This document shows, one piece after another, positions 33,678-42,395 of a stretch of DNA of 64,000 nt (position 1 is the stretch's first letter; every line of letters starts with the position of its first letter). Made by a program: the position numbers and the translations under genes. Below the pieces are notes generated by a model, which ran no database searches, was not told the DNA's origin, and saw only the letters and a list, made by a program, of their open reading frames with translations. The stretch is from Vreelandella zhaodongensis (lineage in GTDB: Bacteria > Pseudomonadota > Gammaproteobacteria > Pseudomonadales > Halomonadaceae), in contig NZ_JACCDD010000006.1 of the NCBI RefSeq assembly GCF_013415115.1, positions 124,001 through 188,000 of the forward strand, in the 5' to 3' direction.

Positions 33678-34622
33678 TCAGCCTTTATAGAGTCGTGGGT
33701 TCATGACATCGCGCAGCCAATCGCCCAATAGATTGATAGACAGCACCAGCACAACTAGTACCGCACCCGGAATCAGTGTGATCCACCAGGATCCTGACTG
33801 AATATAGTCAAAGCCGGACTTGATCAGTGATCCAAGAGAAGGGTGGGTTTCAGGCATCCCCAAGCCCAGAAACGACAAGGCCGCTTCGGAAATAATGGCA
33901 TTGGCAATTTGCACGGTGGAGATAACAAAAATGGGCGAAAGCGTATTGGGTAACACGTGGCGGAACATTATGCGTTTACTGCGCAGGCCCATTACACGAG
34001 CGGCATCGACGTACTCTTTATTCTTTTCAGCCAAGACGGATGCGCGCACTGTACGTGCGTACTGAGGCCATTCGGCTAGCCCGATAATTAAAATCAGCAT
34101 TAGTACGGCGTATTGGCTATAAAACGCGCTACCCATGGTGGCTTTCACCACGGCTCCCACCACAATGGCAACCATCAATGTGGAAAACGACAGCTGAATA
34201 TCCGCTAGCCGCATTAAAAAAGCGTCTACACGTCCGCCTAAGTAGCCAGCCATCAGGCCAAAGGTAACGCCTAGCAATGCTTGGAGCATCACCGCGCCAA
34301 AACCAATGAGTAATGATACACGGGTGCCGTAGAGAATGATCGACCATAAATCGCGCCCCTGCGCATCGGTGCCCAGGCTGTAACGCTCATCGGCGCCATC
34401 AATCCAAAACGGTGGTAGCTCGGAGGACATAATGTCGATATGGCGCAAATCATAGGGGTCTGTAGGCGCCAGCATGGGCGCTGAAAAAGCCGCTATGACT
34501 AGGCAGATAAAGACTGCCAAACATAACTGAGCAGTGCGGTCTCGCTTAAAGCTGTACCACAGGTAGGAGTCGCGTAGGCGCTTCCAGCGGCTGGGAGTGG
34601 TCGTTGTTGTAGACGTTGTCAT
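33678..34622 (-). CDS. dppC: Dipeptide ABC transporter permease DppC-like
   Basis: The 314-residue inner membrane protein has an N-terminal OppC-type region (RLRDSYLWYSFKRDRTAQLCLAVFICLVIAAFSAPMLAPTDPYDLRHI), the YSLGTDAQGRDLWSIILYGTRVSLLIG segment and the EAA coupling loop (YVDAARVMGLRSKRIMFRHVLPNTLSPIFVI). This is the C-type permease of peptide transporters. Its start ATG overlaps the dppB stop. The poly-Thr N-terminal tail (MTTSTTTTTP) is a low-complexity extension without clear role. Confidence 0.92.
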   Translation of the reverse strand: MTTSTTTTTPSRWKRLRDSYLWYSFKRDRTAQLCLAVFICLVIAAFSAPMLAPTDPYDLRHIDIMSSELPPFWIDGADERYSLGTDAQGRDLWSIILYGTRVSLLIGFGAVMLQALLGVTFGLMAGYLGGRVDAFLMRLADIQLSFSTLMVAIVVGAVVKATMGSAFYSQYAVLMLILIIGLAEWPQYARTVRASVLAEKNKEYVDAARVMGLRSKRIMFRHVLPNTLSPIFVISTVQIANAIISEAALSFLGLGMPETHPSLGSLIKSGFDYIQSGSWWITLIPGAVLVVLVLSINLLGDWLRDVMNPRLYKG

Positions 34623-35668
34623 GCTGGCTTCCCAGTCAGTTTTACGGTGGGGTTCACAAAGCCGTAGATCAAATCCACGATGGTATTGGTCACCACGAAA
34701 ATGAGGCCGACAATCATCAGGTAGGTAACAATTAGCGGAATATCAGCATGGTTGATGGCATCAAGGAACATCAGCCCCATTCCAGGCCATTGAAAGACGG
34801 TTTCGGTCAAAATGGTGTAAGCCACCATCGTGCCGATTTGAACACCGCCAACGGTAATTACCGGCAGCATGGTGTTCTTAAGTGCATGAACAAAGTACAC
34901 GCGGCGCATGGAAATTCCCTTTGCACGTGCATATTTCACATAGTCTGATTGCAGTACTTCCATCATCTCTGCACGAATTAGACGGATAAACAGCGGCAGC
35001 ATGATAGAGGCGAGTGAAACCGCTGGAAGCACCAAGTGTTTTACACCATCCCAGGTAGCCAGGTTGGTATCCCAATGCCCTACCACATGGACTAAATCGT
35101 AGCCGCGTCCAAACGAGGGCATATTGCCTTCAGTGGAGAGCAGTCCATTTAGCCAGGCTCCCCAGCCAGTGCCCTGTGGGAACAGCGTAATGGTGATGCC
35201 TATAGCAAAAATCTGAATTAACAAAATGGCGGTTAGAAATACGGGGATGGAAATGCCGATGATGGACACGCCCATAAAAAATCGTGATATCGGTGAGCGC
35301 GGCTTAATGGCGCTATATACTCCGATCGGAACAGAAAACACCACAATAATCAGCGTGGCGGCAAACACTAGCTCAAGTGTGGCAGGTAAATGGCGTGCAA
35401 TGACCTCTAGCGCAGGTTCGCGGTAGAAGTAAGAGTAGCCGAAATCACCTTGTACCGCGTTTTTAGCAAAGCGGGCATATTGCACAAGGAAGGAATCATT
35501 TAAGCCTAAGCGTTCACGAATAGCCTCACGCTCACTTTCGGGAACCGACTGTCCGACCATCTGCTGTACAGGGTCACCCAGGTTATCCTGAATGGCGAAG
35601 GCCAGTACACTGATGACAAACATCACCAATATTGCGTGCATCAGGCGCTTGATTAAAAAAGCAATCAT
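34619..35668 (-). CDS. dppB: Dipeptide ABC transporter permease DppB-like
   Basis: The 349-residue protein starts MIAFLIKRLMHAILVMFVISVLAFAI and shows the OppB/DppB features LGDPVQQMVGQSVPESEREAIRERLGLNDSFLVQYARF and an EAA loop (DYVKYARAKGISMRRVYFVHALKNTMLPVITVGG). Six membrane helices are predicted. ATG 35668 has AGGTGG at a spacing of about 8 and is preferred to the GTG at 35680. The gene follows dppA after 170 bases that contain a stable hairpin, and its stop overlaps dppC. Confidence 0.92.
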   Translation of the reverse strand: MIAFLIKRLMHAILVMFVISVLAFAIQDNLGDPVQQMVGQSVPESEREAIRERLGLNDSFLVQYARFAKNAVQGDFGYSYFYREPALEVIARHLPATLELVFAATLIIVVFSVPIGVYSAIKPRSPISRFFMGVSIIGISIPVFLTAILLIQIFAIGITITLFPQGTGWGAWLNGLLSTEGNMPSFGRGYDLVHVVGHWDTNLATWDGVKHLVLPAVSLASIMLPLFIRLIRAEMMEVLQSDYVKYARAKGISMRRVYFVHALKNTMLPVITVGGVQIGTMVAYTILTETVFQWPGMGLMFLDAINHADIPLIVTYLMIVGLIFVVTNTIVDLIYGFVNPTVKLTGKPA

Positions 35669-35773
35669 GGCGTACGCCACCTATGTCATAGGTTTAATTA
35701 AAAATAAGATTTGATAGTGAAAATAGGAGGCATGTTTCGCAGCTGGCCTATGGCTGTTAAACCAACCAGAACA

Positions 35774-35803
35774 CTTCGCTCTCCAGGCATCTGGAGAGCG
35801 AAG
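35774..35803 (-). promoter_or_regulatory. Intercistronic hairpin between dppA and dppB
   Basis: CTTCGCTCTCCAG-GCAT-CTGGAGAGCGAAG is a perfect 13-base stem with a 4-base loop. On the coding (minus) strand it follows the dppA stop by 35 bases and lacks a T-run, so it is more likely an mRNA-stabilising or attenuating hairpin than a full terminator. This would raise binding-protein levels over the membrane subunits. Confidence 0.7.
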
Positions 35804-35838
35804 CATCCATGCAAGTTTATGCTACGAGACAGCGGGTC

Positions 35839-37410
35839 TTAACGGTCAATCACCAAGTCACCGAGGTACGGGAAGTCGATAGCATTAACAACCGGCTCGA
35901 TATCTACGCCATCCGCCGCAGCATAGGCTAAATTTTGCCAGTGCAACATGATATAGCCAACGTCCTCGTAAAGCATCGCTTCGGCCTCACGCAACATTTC
36001 GTTGCGTTTTTCCAGGTCGGTTTCGCTATCTGCCTGGGTGACCAGTGCGTCAATCTCTTCGTTGCAGTAGCTGCCGTAGTTGTACTGGCCTGCGCCGGTT
36101 TCGTCATCAATACAGAAAGACAGGTATTGGAAGAAGTTAGCGCTGTCTTCGGTATCGGAGTGCCAGCCAATCATGGCAATGTCTGACTGACGGGTATCGT
36201 ACTCTGGCCAGTACTGCGCTAGGGGCATGGTGCGCAAGCTTACGTCGATATTGATGCGCGCCAGCATGTTGGCAACGGCTTGAGCAATTTGCGCATCATT
36301 CACGTAGCGGTTATTCGGCGCGATCATATCGACGCTAAAACCATCTTCGTAGCCAGCTTCAGCCATTAGCTCCTGAGCACGCTCTATATCGTAGCGGGGC
36401 ACAAGGTCAGGATTATGGCCGGAATAACCTTCTGGGGAGAATTGGCCTGCAGGGGTGGCGAAGCCGCGCATCAAGCGGTCAGCGATAGCCTCTTGATTAA
36501 TGGCGAGATCAACGGCTTGACGAACGCGAGGGTCTTGGAAGGCCTCAACCCGTTCTTCATTAAGTTGGAAACCAATGATACGTGTACCAGCAATCTCGAA
36601 CAGATTGGCATTGCTAGCATCACGCACACGGTCTAGGTCGTTGGGGGGGACGGCATCAATAAAATCAACACCGCCCGACAGTAAAGCAGCGACACGAGAG
36701 GCATTTTCAGCAATGGGAGTTAGCACAATTCGAGAGACGTTGCCTTTAGTTTCTGTGTCCCAATAGTCTTCAAACCGCTCAAAATCAACTCGCACGCCCT
36801 GGCGGCGGTCGGTGACAATAAACGGCCCAGTACCGGAAACATTACGTGATGCAAATGAGTTGCCTGATTTGATGATTTCCGCTTTATCGTTGCCGCTATC
36901 GGTTTCACCGGTATAGAACTTGCTGTCCATCGGGAAGATATAAGTAGCGAGGTTGAGTAGCAACGGGTAGGGGGCTGTCGTTGTGATTTCGACGGTGTAA
37001 TCATCGACCGCCTCGGCACTGGCAATTGGCTCAAAAATAGCGCGGTAATCGGGGCTCTCTTTCAAACGCTCAATGGTCCACACCACATCTTCGGCGGTGA
37101 ACTCGTTTCCAGAATGGAAAGTAACGCCTTCACGCAGTGTCATGCGCATATGGGTATCGTCAATTTGCTCCCACTCGGATGCTAGACGCGGCTCGAACTG
37201 GAAGTCTTTTGTCCAGCGTACCAGCGGATCAAACGCTAAATGGGAAAAGCGTAGCATACCGCCAGACAGCTGCTCATGAATATCAAGCGTTTCAGGGTCG
37301 GCAGAGTAACCAATGCGCAAGGTTTCAGCGCTTGCGGTCATGGGGAGCATCGTCGTGCCCGCAACCACGGCACCAATGACAGAAGCCAGTAGCGTTTTCT
37401 TGAGCGTCAT
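35839..37410 (-). CDS. dppA: Periplasmic dipeptide-binding protein DppA-like
   Basis: The 523-residue protein has a Sec signal (MTLKKTLLASVIGAVVAGTTMLPMTASAE) and a family 5 solute-binding domain: LRIGYSADPETLDIHEQ, FDPLVRWTKDFQFEPRLASEWE, MRMTLREGVTFHSGNEFTAEDVVWTIERL, then FQLNEERVEAFQDPRVRQAVDLAINQEAI and a C-terminal MLHWQNLAYA. Such proteins capture di- to oligopeptides (some members bind other solutes such as opines or heme). It heads a locus of dppBCDF, a LysR regulator and a prolidase, which favours peptides, perhaps rich in proline. Confidence 0.92.
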   Translation of the reverse strand: MTLKKTLLASVIGAVVAGTTMLPMTASAETLRIGYSADPETLDIHEQLSGGMLRFSHLAFDPLVRWTKDFQFEPRLASEWEQIDDTHMRMTLREGVTFHSGNEFTAEDVVWTIERLKESPDYRAIFEPIASAEAVDDYTVEITTTAPYPLLLNLATYIFPMDSKFYTGETDSGNDKAEIIKSGNSFASRNVSGTGPFIVTDRRQGVRVDFERFEDYWDTETKGNVSRIVLTPIAENASRVAALLSGGVDFIDAVPPNDLDRVRDASNANLFEIAGTRIIGFQLNEERVEAFQDPRVRQAVDLAINQEAIADRLMRGFATPAGQFSPEGYSGHNPDLVPRYDIERAQELMAEAGYEDGFSVDMIAPNNRYVNDAQIAQAVANMLARINIDVSLRTMPLAQYWPEYDTRQSDIAMIGWHSDTEDSANFFQYLSFCIDDETGAGQYNYGSYCNEEIDALVTQADSETDLEKRNEMLREAEAMLYEDVGYIMLHWQNLAYAAADGVDIEPVVNAIDFPYLGDLVIDR

Positions 37411-37501
37411 TATTATTCCCTTTGTATTGTTTATTGTTCACTTTACTGGTTAAGCATAACGCGCTTAAAAGCCAGTAAAACAGACACGGTTAGCTCGTAA
37501 G

Positions 37502-37580
37502 CTATGTTGTTAACATAGAGAGTGGTGGTCGCGTCATACAATCGAAATAATGAGAGGTATCATTCATCTGCTGAATGATA
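37502..37580. promoter_or_regulatory. Two palindromes upstream of dppA
   Basis: CTATGTT-GTT-AACATAG (37502-37518) and TATCATTCA-TCTGC-TGAATGATA (37558-37580) are perfect inverted repeats with arms of 7 and 9 bases. They lie about 90-170 bases before the dppA start and may be regulator sites. The spacer lengths are shorter than the usual LysR T-N11-A core, and the binding protein is not identified. Confidence 0.45.
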
Positions 37581-37677
37581 GGGCTAGGCGCGGTGCTGAA
37601 AGGTGCAGTCGTTAGACGAAGGTGGGGGGCCGCTACTTAGCTCATCGTCGTCATAGCGGCATCCTGTCAACGGTCAG

Positions 37678-38064
37678 TTAAGCGAAGTGTTGGTGTAGCC
37701 AACGATTAATTGCGTCTGATTCATAGAGCCACTCTTCTTGGCCATCCTCGTGACTGATTTTGAGGCAGGGGACTTTTACCTTGCCACCGCCTTCTTGCAG
37801 CGCTTTTTTGTGTTCAGGATCGAGCTGCGCATCTCGCAGCTCGATCTTTAGGCCTAGCCTCGCGATCTCTTTACGCACCTTGATACAAAACGGGCATGTC
37901 CGAAATTGATAGAGGGCGAGACGCTGGCAGGCGGCATCCACTTTGGCCTGCTCTTCCGGTGAACGCTCGATAGACTTAGGTGTTGAAAGCTTTTCTGAGA
38001 TCAACATGACCGGAGCCAAAATCAGGCGAACGCCTCTAAAGAAATAACGAATCAAAATACGCAT
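37678..38064 (-). CDS. Glutaredoxin-domain protein with N-terminal hydrophobic segment
   Basis: The 128-residue product starts MRILIRYFFRGVRLILAPVMLISEKL, a basic hydrophobic stretch that could anchor it in the membrane, and continues with a glutaredoxin/thioredoxin-fold domain. The redox motif is CPFC in YQFRTCPFCIKVRKEIARLGLKIELRD; VKVPCLKI supplies the cis-Pro. ATG 38064 has GGGAG upstream and the longer frame to 38169 is an artefact. The role in thiol redox control is inferred from the motif. It is divergent from mpl. Confidence 0.85.
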   Translation of the reverse strand: MRILIRYFFRGVRLILAPVMLISEKLSTPKSIERSPEEQAKVDAACQRLALYQFRTCPFCIKVRKEIARLGLKIELRDAQLDPEHKKALQEGGGKVKVPCLKISHEDGQEEWLYESDAINRWLHQHFA

Positions 38065-38290
38065 CGTAAGCTCCCTCGCCAACACAGTGGTTGGTCGATA
38101 ACGATAAGTGAATGGAAAAGGGTCGATAAAAGGTAGGCGCATCCTGCAACAAACGGGTCGTTTTGTCACTTTCTGATCGAGCTTAGGCTGTTGGTGAGCA
38201 GGTGGCGCTACTTTGAACTAGATGAGCCTGTTCTCGTTGCGTGCTAGTCTCAGCAACCTAGTGAAAAGTTACGTAAGGAGCGCTTCACCT

Positions 38291-39676
38291 ATGCGTCTGC
38301 ATATTATTGGTATCTGTGGCACTTTTATGGGTAGCTTGGCGCTACTCGCTCGCGAGCTAGGGCATCAGGTGAGTGGTTCAGACGCTAATGTGTATCCACC
38401 CATGAGCACTCAGCTGGAAGAAGCGGGCATCACGCTGATGGTGGGGTATCGAGCCGAAAATCTCGACGACATGCCAGACCTAGTGGTGGTGGGCAATGCA
38501 CTGTCCCGAGGAAATGAAGAAGTCGAAGCGCTGCTCAACAGCGGTTTGCGATATACCTCAGGCGCGCAATGGTTATCCGACTATGTGCTTCCGGGCAGAA
38601 AGGTCATTGCGGTTGCTGGCACCCATGGTAAAACCACCACCGCGAGCCTGTTGGCCTGGTTGCTGGAAAGCGCAGGCTTAGCGCCAGGGTTCTTGATTGG
38701 TGGCGTACCGCGTAATTTTGGCGTGTCGGCGCGCTTGGGTGGCCACGCTAGCCCTTTTATTGTGGAAGCCGACGAATACGATACGGCTTTTTTTGACAAA
38801 CGTTCCAAGTTTGTCCACTACCGCCCCCATATTGCGGTGATGAATAATCTGGAGTTTGATCATGCTGATATCTTTCCTGACTTGGCCGCGATTGAACGTC
38901 AGTTCCACCATTTAGTCCGCACCGTGCCCAGCCAGGGCCATTTGCTGGTGGCTGATCAGCAGCCAGCGTTAGAGCGTGTGCTTGAAATGGGCGCGTGGTC
39001 GCCAGTCGAGCACTTTGGATGTTTGAGCACTAGCGAGTGGCAGTTGCGTTTGGAGCGCGATGATGGAACCCGTTTTCAAGTGCTCCACGTTGGGCCGGAC
39101 GGCGAAGAGGACGGTGTCGTCGAGTGGGGGTTAACAGGCGAGCACAACGCACGCAATGCACTTGCATCACTTGCCGCAGCTAGTCGGTGTGGCGTGGATC
39201 TTGCCCGTGCCTGCGCTGCATTAGCTCGTTTTCAAACGCCTCGTCGTCGTCAAGAGGTGATTGGTGAGGTTAACGGAGTTCAAGTCATTGATGACTTTGC
39301 TCACCACCCGACTGCCATTTCGGCGACTCTAGGGGGGCTGCGTGCAGCCACTACCAAGGGGCGTTTATTGGCTGTTATAGAGCCACGCTCCAACACCATG
39401 CGGCTGGGTGCTTTGCGTACACGTTTAAATGATAGCGTTGCCGAAGCAGACGCGGTGTTCTGGTTTCAGCCAGCTGGCCTGGACTGGTCTATGGAGGCGT
39501 TGGTAGCCGAGCAAGGCGAGCGTAGCAAACTGTTCAGTGACATCGATGAGCTGGTGAATGCGGTTGTCATTCAAGCGTCACCCCTCGACCGTATTGTAGT
39601 GATGTCCAATGGAGGTTTTGAGGGCGTACATCAGCGCCTGTTGAATGCCTTAAATGCTAAGGAGCCATTCGAGTGA
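38291..39676 (+). CDS. mpl: UDP-MurNAc:L-Ala-gamma-D-Glu-meso-DAP ligase
   Basis: The 461-residue Mur ligase begins MRLHIIGICGTFMGSLALLARELGHQVSGSD, as Mpl does, with the ATP P-loop in VIAVAGTHGKTTTASLLAWLL, the conserved VEADEYDTAFFDKRSKFVHY and EPRSNTMRLG. It rejoins tripeptides from wall turnover to UDP-MurNAc, so recycled peptide re-enters peptidoglycan synthesis. ATG 38291 follows AAGGAG and is preferred to ATG 38222. ubiX overlaps its last bases, so the pair is translationally coupled. Confidence 0.96.
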   Translation: MRLHIIGICGTFMGSLALLARELGHQVSGSDANVYPPMSTQLEEAGITLMVGYRAENLDDMPDLVVVGNALSRGNEEVEALLNSGLRYTSGAQWLSDYVLPGRKVIAVAGTHGKTTTASLLAWLLESAGLAPGFLIGGVPRNFGVSARLGGHASPFIVEADEYDTAFFDKRSKFVHYRPHIAVMNNLEFDHADIFPDLAAIERQFHHLVRTVPSQGHLLVADQQPALERVLEMGAWSPVEHFGCLSTSEWQLRLERDDGTRFQVLHVGPDGEEDGVVEWGLTGEHNARNALASLAAASRCGVDLARACAALARFQTPRRRQEVIGEVNGVQVIDDFAHHPTAISATLGGLRAATTKGRLLAVIEPRSNTMRLGALRTRLNDSVAEADAVFWFQPAGLDWSMEALVAEQGERSKLFSDIDELVNAVVIQASPLDRIVVMSNGGFEGVHQRLLNALNAKEPFE

Positions 39677-40326
39677 GTGACTTTAACCCCCCTATTACCG
39701 TGGCATTGACGGGGGCCTCTGGCGCGCAGTACGGCCTACGCCTAATAGAGGTGCTGGTGGACGCTGGGCATGAAGTGTGGGTAATGATTTCCAAAGCGGC
39801 GCATATGGTCATCGCTACCGAGACTGATGTGACACTGCCTGCTCAGCCCAAGCGCTTGGTAGACGCGCTAACTCAGCGTAGTGGTGCTAAGCCTGGTCAA
39901 ATCCGCTGCTTTGGCCGTGAGGATTGGATGGCGCCGGTGGCCTCTGGCTCTGGCGCGCCTTCTGCGATGGTGGTCTGCCCATGTTCGACTGGCACACTAT
40001 CTGCGGTGGCCACAGGTGCAAGCAATAATTTAATTGAGCGTGCGGCAGATGTGGCTATCAAAGAGCGTCGAACACTGGTGCTGGTGCCGCGTGAAAGCCC
40101 GTTCTCACCCATTCATTTGGAGCATATGTTGGCGCTAAGTCGTCTTGGGGTGGTGATTCTGCCAGCTGCTCCTGGGTTTTATCATCGGCCGCAGTGTTTG
40201 GAAGACCTTATTGATTTTATTGTGGCTCGTATTCTCAACCAGTTGGGCATTACACACGCATTAATTCCTCGCTGGGGCGAAGAGGGCAGCGCAGCAGTGG
40301 AACACGCTGATGATAAGGATGAGTGA
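39673..40326 (+). CDS. ubiX: Flavin prenyltransferase UbiX
   Basis: The 217-residue protein starts with GTG 39673, overlapping the mpl stop by 4 bases. It shows VALTGASGAQYGLRLIEVLVDAGHEV (FMN site), MVVCPCSTGTLSAVATGASNNLIERAADVAIKERRTLVLVPRESPFSPIHLEHML, and LPAAPGFYHRPQCLEDLIDFIVARILNQLGI. UbiX makes prenylated FMN for UbiD in ubiquinone synthesis. The mpl-ubiX pairing is a familiar gammaproteobacterial arrangement. The acidic tail after 200 is not conserved. Confidence 0.96.
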   Translation: MSDFNPPITVALTGASGAQYGLRLIEVLVDAGHEVWVMISKAAHMVIATETDVTLPAQPKRLVDALTQRSGAKPGQIRCFGREDWMAPVASGSGAPSAMVVCPCSTGTLSAVATGASNNLIERAADVAIKERRTLVLVPRESPFSPIHLEHMLALSRLGVVILPAAPGFYHRPQCLEDLIDFIVARILNQLGITHALIPRWGEEGSAAVEHADDKDE

Positions 40327-40950
40327 ATGATCTCATGGGCGATGCTAACTGTCTTTGTACCTACCTTTTTGTTTGTATCGCTCACGCCAGGTATGTGTAT
40401 GACCTTGGCGATGGTGATGGGCATGACTCAAGGGGTAAAACGCACGCTGTGGATGATGATTGGCGAATTAATCGGCGTGGGTTTTGTCGCCGCCGCTGCT
40501 GGGGCAGGTGTTGCGGCGTTAATGCTCCGCCAACCAGAGCTATTCATCGCTTTTAAGTGGGCTGGCGGCGCTTATTTGGGGTATTTAGGTATTATGATGT
40601 GGCGTTCGCGGGGGCGAATGGCCATCCCCAACGAGCTAAATGCTGGCCCTCCGGCAGGCCGACTATCGCTGGCGATTCAAGGATTAGTCACCGCCGTGGC
40701 TAACCCCAAGGGGTGGGCTTTCTTTATGGTGCTTTTACCACCATTTCTAGACAGCAGCCGCCCGCTTGCCCCTCAGCTTAGCTTACTCATTGCCGTTATC
40801 TTAATTATCGAGTTTGCCAGCATGCTGGTATATGCCACGGGCGGCAAAACCCTGCGTAATGTGCTTGGCAAAAGCGGTAATGTACGTCTGCTTAATCGCA
40901 TAGCAGGCACGCTGATGATGGGCGTTGGTATATGGCTAGCCTTAGGCTAG
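40327..40950 (+). CDS. LysE-family exporter (second paralogue)
   Basis: The 207-residue, six-helix protein begins directly after the ubiX stop. VSLTPGMCMTLAMVMGMTQGVKRTLWMMIGELIG is the LysE/RhtB N-terminal signature (with TPGMCM in place of the more usual PGPDM or PGPN), FKWAGGAYLGYLGIMMWRS follows, and IQGLVTAVANPKGWAFFMVLLPPFL is the second signature. It exports amino acids or related compounds of unknown identity. It is distinct from the other LysE protein at 11858-12469 and is probably co-transcribed with mpl-ubiX. Confidence 0.9.
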   Translation: MISWAMLTVFVPTFLFVSLTPGMCMTLAMVMGMTQGVKRTLWMMIGELIGVGFVAAAAGAGVAALMLRQPELFIAFKWAGGAYLGYLGIMMWRSRGRMAIPNELNAGPPAGRLSLAIQGLVTAVANPKGWAFFMVLLPPFLDSSRPLAPQLSLLIAVILIIEFASMLVYATGGKTLRNVLGKSGNVRLLNRIAGTLMMGVGIWLALG

Positions 40951-40975
40951 CCATTGTTTCATTAAAATTGCTGGA

Positions 40976-42385
40976 TTAAACAGGTGGCAACAAGGTGACG
41001 CGAAGGCTGACCAGTATGAAGGATGCTGCCATGGCCCACTGCCAGTAGCTACAGAGTAAGGGGGGCCTATAACGGCGTTGCCAGCTAAGGCGAACAAGGG
41101 CGCACACAAGTAAGCCAAGCAGTGCGCCACCAATGAGATCGCTAAGCCAGTGTAGATTTAAGACCAAGCGAGACAGAGCCATTGGTGTTACCAGTGCAAT
41201 AGCAAGCCAGTAAATCCAAAAGTGTCGTCTGTGAGGTAAGGCAGGGACTAAAAATGCTGCGCCCAGGCCAATGACGACAACAAACGTGGACGTATGGGCG
41301 CTAGGGTAAGAGAGCGAGCCGATCAAGTGTTCAGGTGTCTCTGGACGGGCCCGCCCAAAAATGGACTTTCCAAGCGTATTGAGCAGTGCAATACCACCAA
41401 TGGCAGCGCCCCAGTGATAAAGAGCATCCAGACGTTTGTGGATGAGGAGCCATAGTGCCCAGGGAAGCAGCAGGGCAGCGATTCCTAGCTTGTCGCCTAT
41501 TTCGGACAAGACAAGACTTGTCTGTACGGTAGGAACATTGCTTAGCCAGCTAAACAGCCGTTGTGCTTGTAGGTCCATCATCAGTGGGCCATGGTGATGA
41601 ATGACCAGTAGTGTCCATGCTGAAAAACTCGTTAACGACACAATAAACAAAAGTAACGATGCGATAGGCACTTCGCCCGACTGACTCATGGCAAGCCAGG
41701 GGCGTCGCATAAAGGGGATGCGGCGTATAACGCGTGCAATTACCAAATAGCCCCAGCCGTGACGCCCGACCTGCGCTCTGCCCCATGAAAACACAATGGC
41801 TAACACGATGATGCTGGCTGCCATCATAAGAGCGGCTGCCTCTATATTGGGGGGCAGGTTGAGATGCTGTTGCCAAGTGCGCCCCAATAAATAACCAGGC
41901 AGAACGTAGGCCGGAGCCCATAAGGCGGCTGATGTAACATTAGCCCACAAAAACGTACGAGGCGGCATGCGCATCATCCCAGCCACTAATGGGATAATGG
42001 GGCGTACGGGGCCTATAAACCGCCCGAAAAACACCGAATAGATGCCATAGCGCTCAAAAAAACGGGCACCTCTACCTAGCCATTCGGGGTGTTGAGCTAG
42101 GGGCCAGCGCTGGGTGACTTGTTCACGGTGGTGGTAACCCAGCTTATAACTTATGCCGTCGCCTAAAATGGCACCTATCAGCGCGGCGCTGATGATCCAG
42201 GGAAGGCCAATGGCCTGGTGCCCCGCAACTGACGCGACAGCCGTAATTAGCATCACGCCTGGAACCAATAAGCCGACAACTGCCAGAGACTCCGCTAGCG
42301 CAATCAGCAGTACCAGCAGCAGAAGCATGGTTGGAGATAGCGAGAGAGCAAAAAGTGAGTCGGTGAAAGACACAGATAGCTCCAT
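40976..42385 (-). CDS. DedA-PAP2 fusion membrane protein
   Basis: The 469-residue protein joins a DedA/VTT domain (about residues 15-170: ESLAVVGLLVPGVMLITAVASVAG, FERYGIYSVFFGRFIGPVRPIIPLVAGMMRMPPRTFLWAN) to a PAP2 phosphatase domain whose three motifs are seen as KSIFGRARP, YPSAHTS and SRLVLNLHWLSDLIGG. DedA proteins scramble or flip lipids such as undecaprenyl phosphate and PAP2 enzymes dephosphorylate lipid pyrophosphates, so one polypeptide could couple carrier-lipid dephosphorylation with flipping. It is convergent with the LysE gene and upstream of the two GGDEF-like genes. Confidence 0.92.
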   Translation of the reverse strand: MELSVSFTDSLFALSLSPTMLLLLVLLIALAESLAVVGLLVPGVMLITAVASVAGHQAIGLPWIISAALIGAILGDGISYKLGYHHREQVTQRWPLAQHPEWLGRGARFFERYGIYSVFFGRFIGPVRPIIPLVAGMMRMPPRTFLWANVTSAALWAPAYVLPGYLLGRTWQQHLNLPPNIEAAALMMAASIIVLAIVFSWGRAQVGRHGWGYLVIARVIRRIPFMRRPWLAMSQSGEVPIASLLLFIVSLTSFSAWTLLVIHHHGPLMMDLQAQRLFSWLSNVPTVQTSLVLSEIGDKLGIAALLLPWALWLLIHKRLDALYHWGAAIGGIALLNTLGKSIFGRARPETPEHLIGSLSYPSAHTSTFVVVIGLGAAFLVPALPHRRHFWIYWLAIALVTPMALSRLVLNLHWLSDLIGGALLGLLVCALVRLSWQRRYRPPLLCSYWQWAMAASFILVSLRVTLLPPV

Positions 42386-42395
42386 AAAAGAGAAA

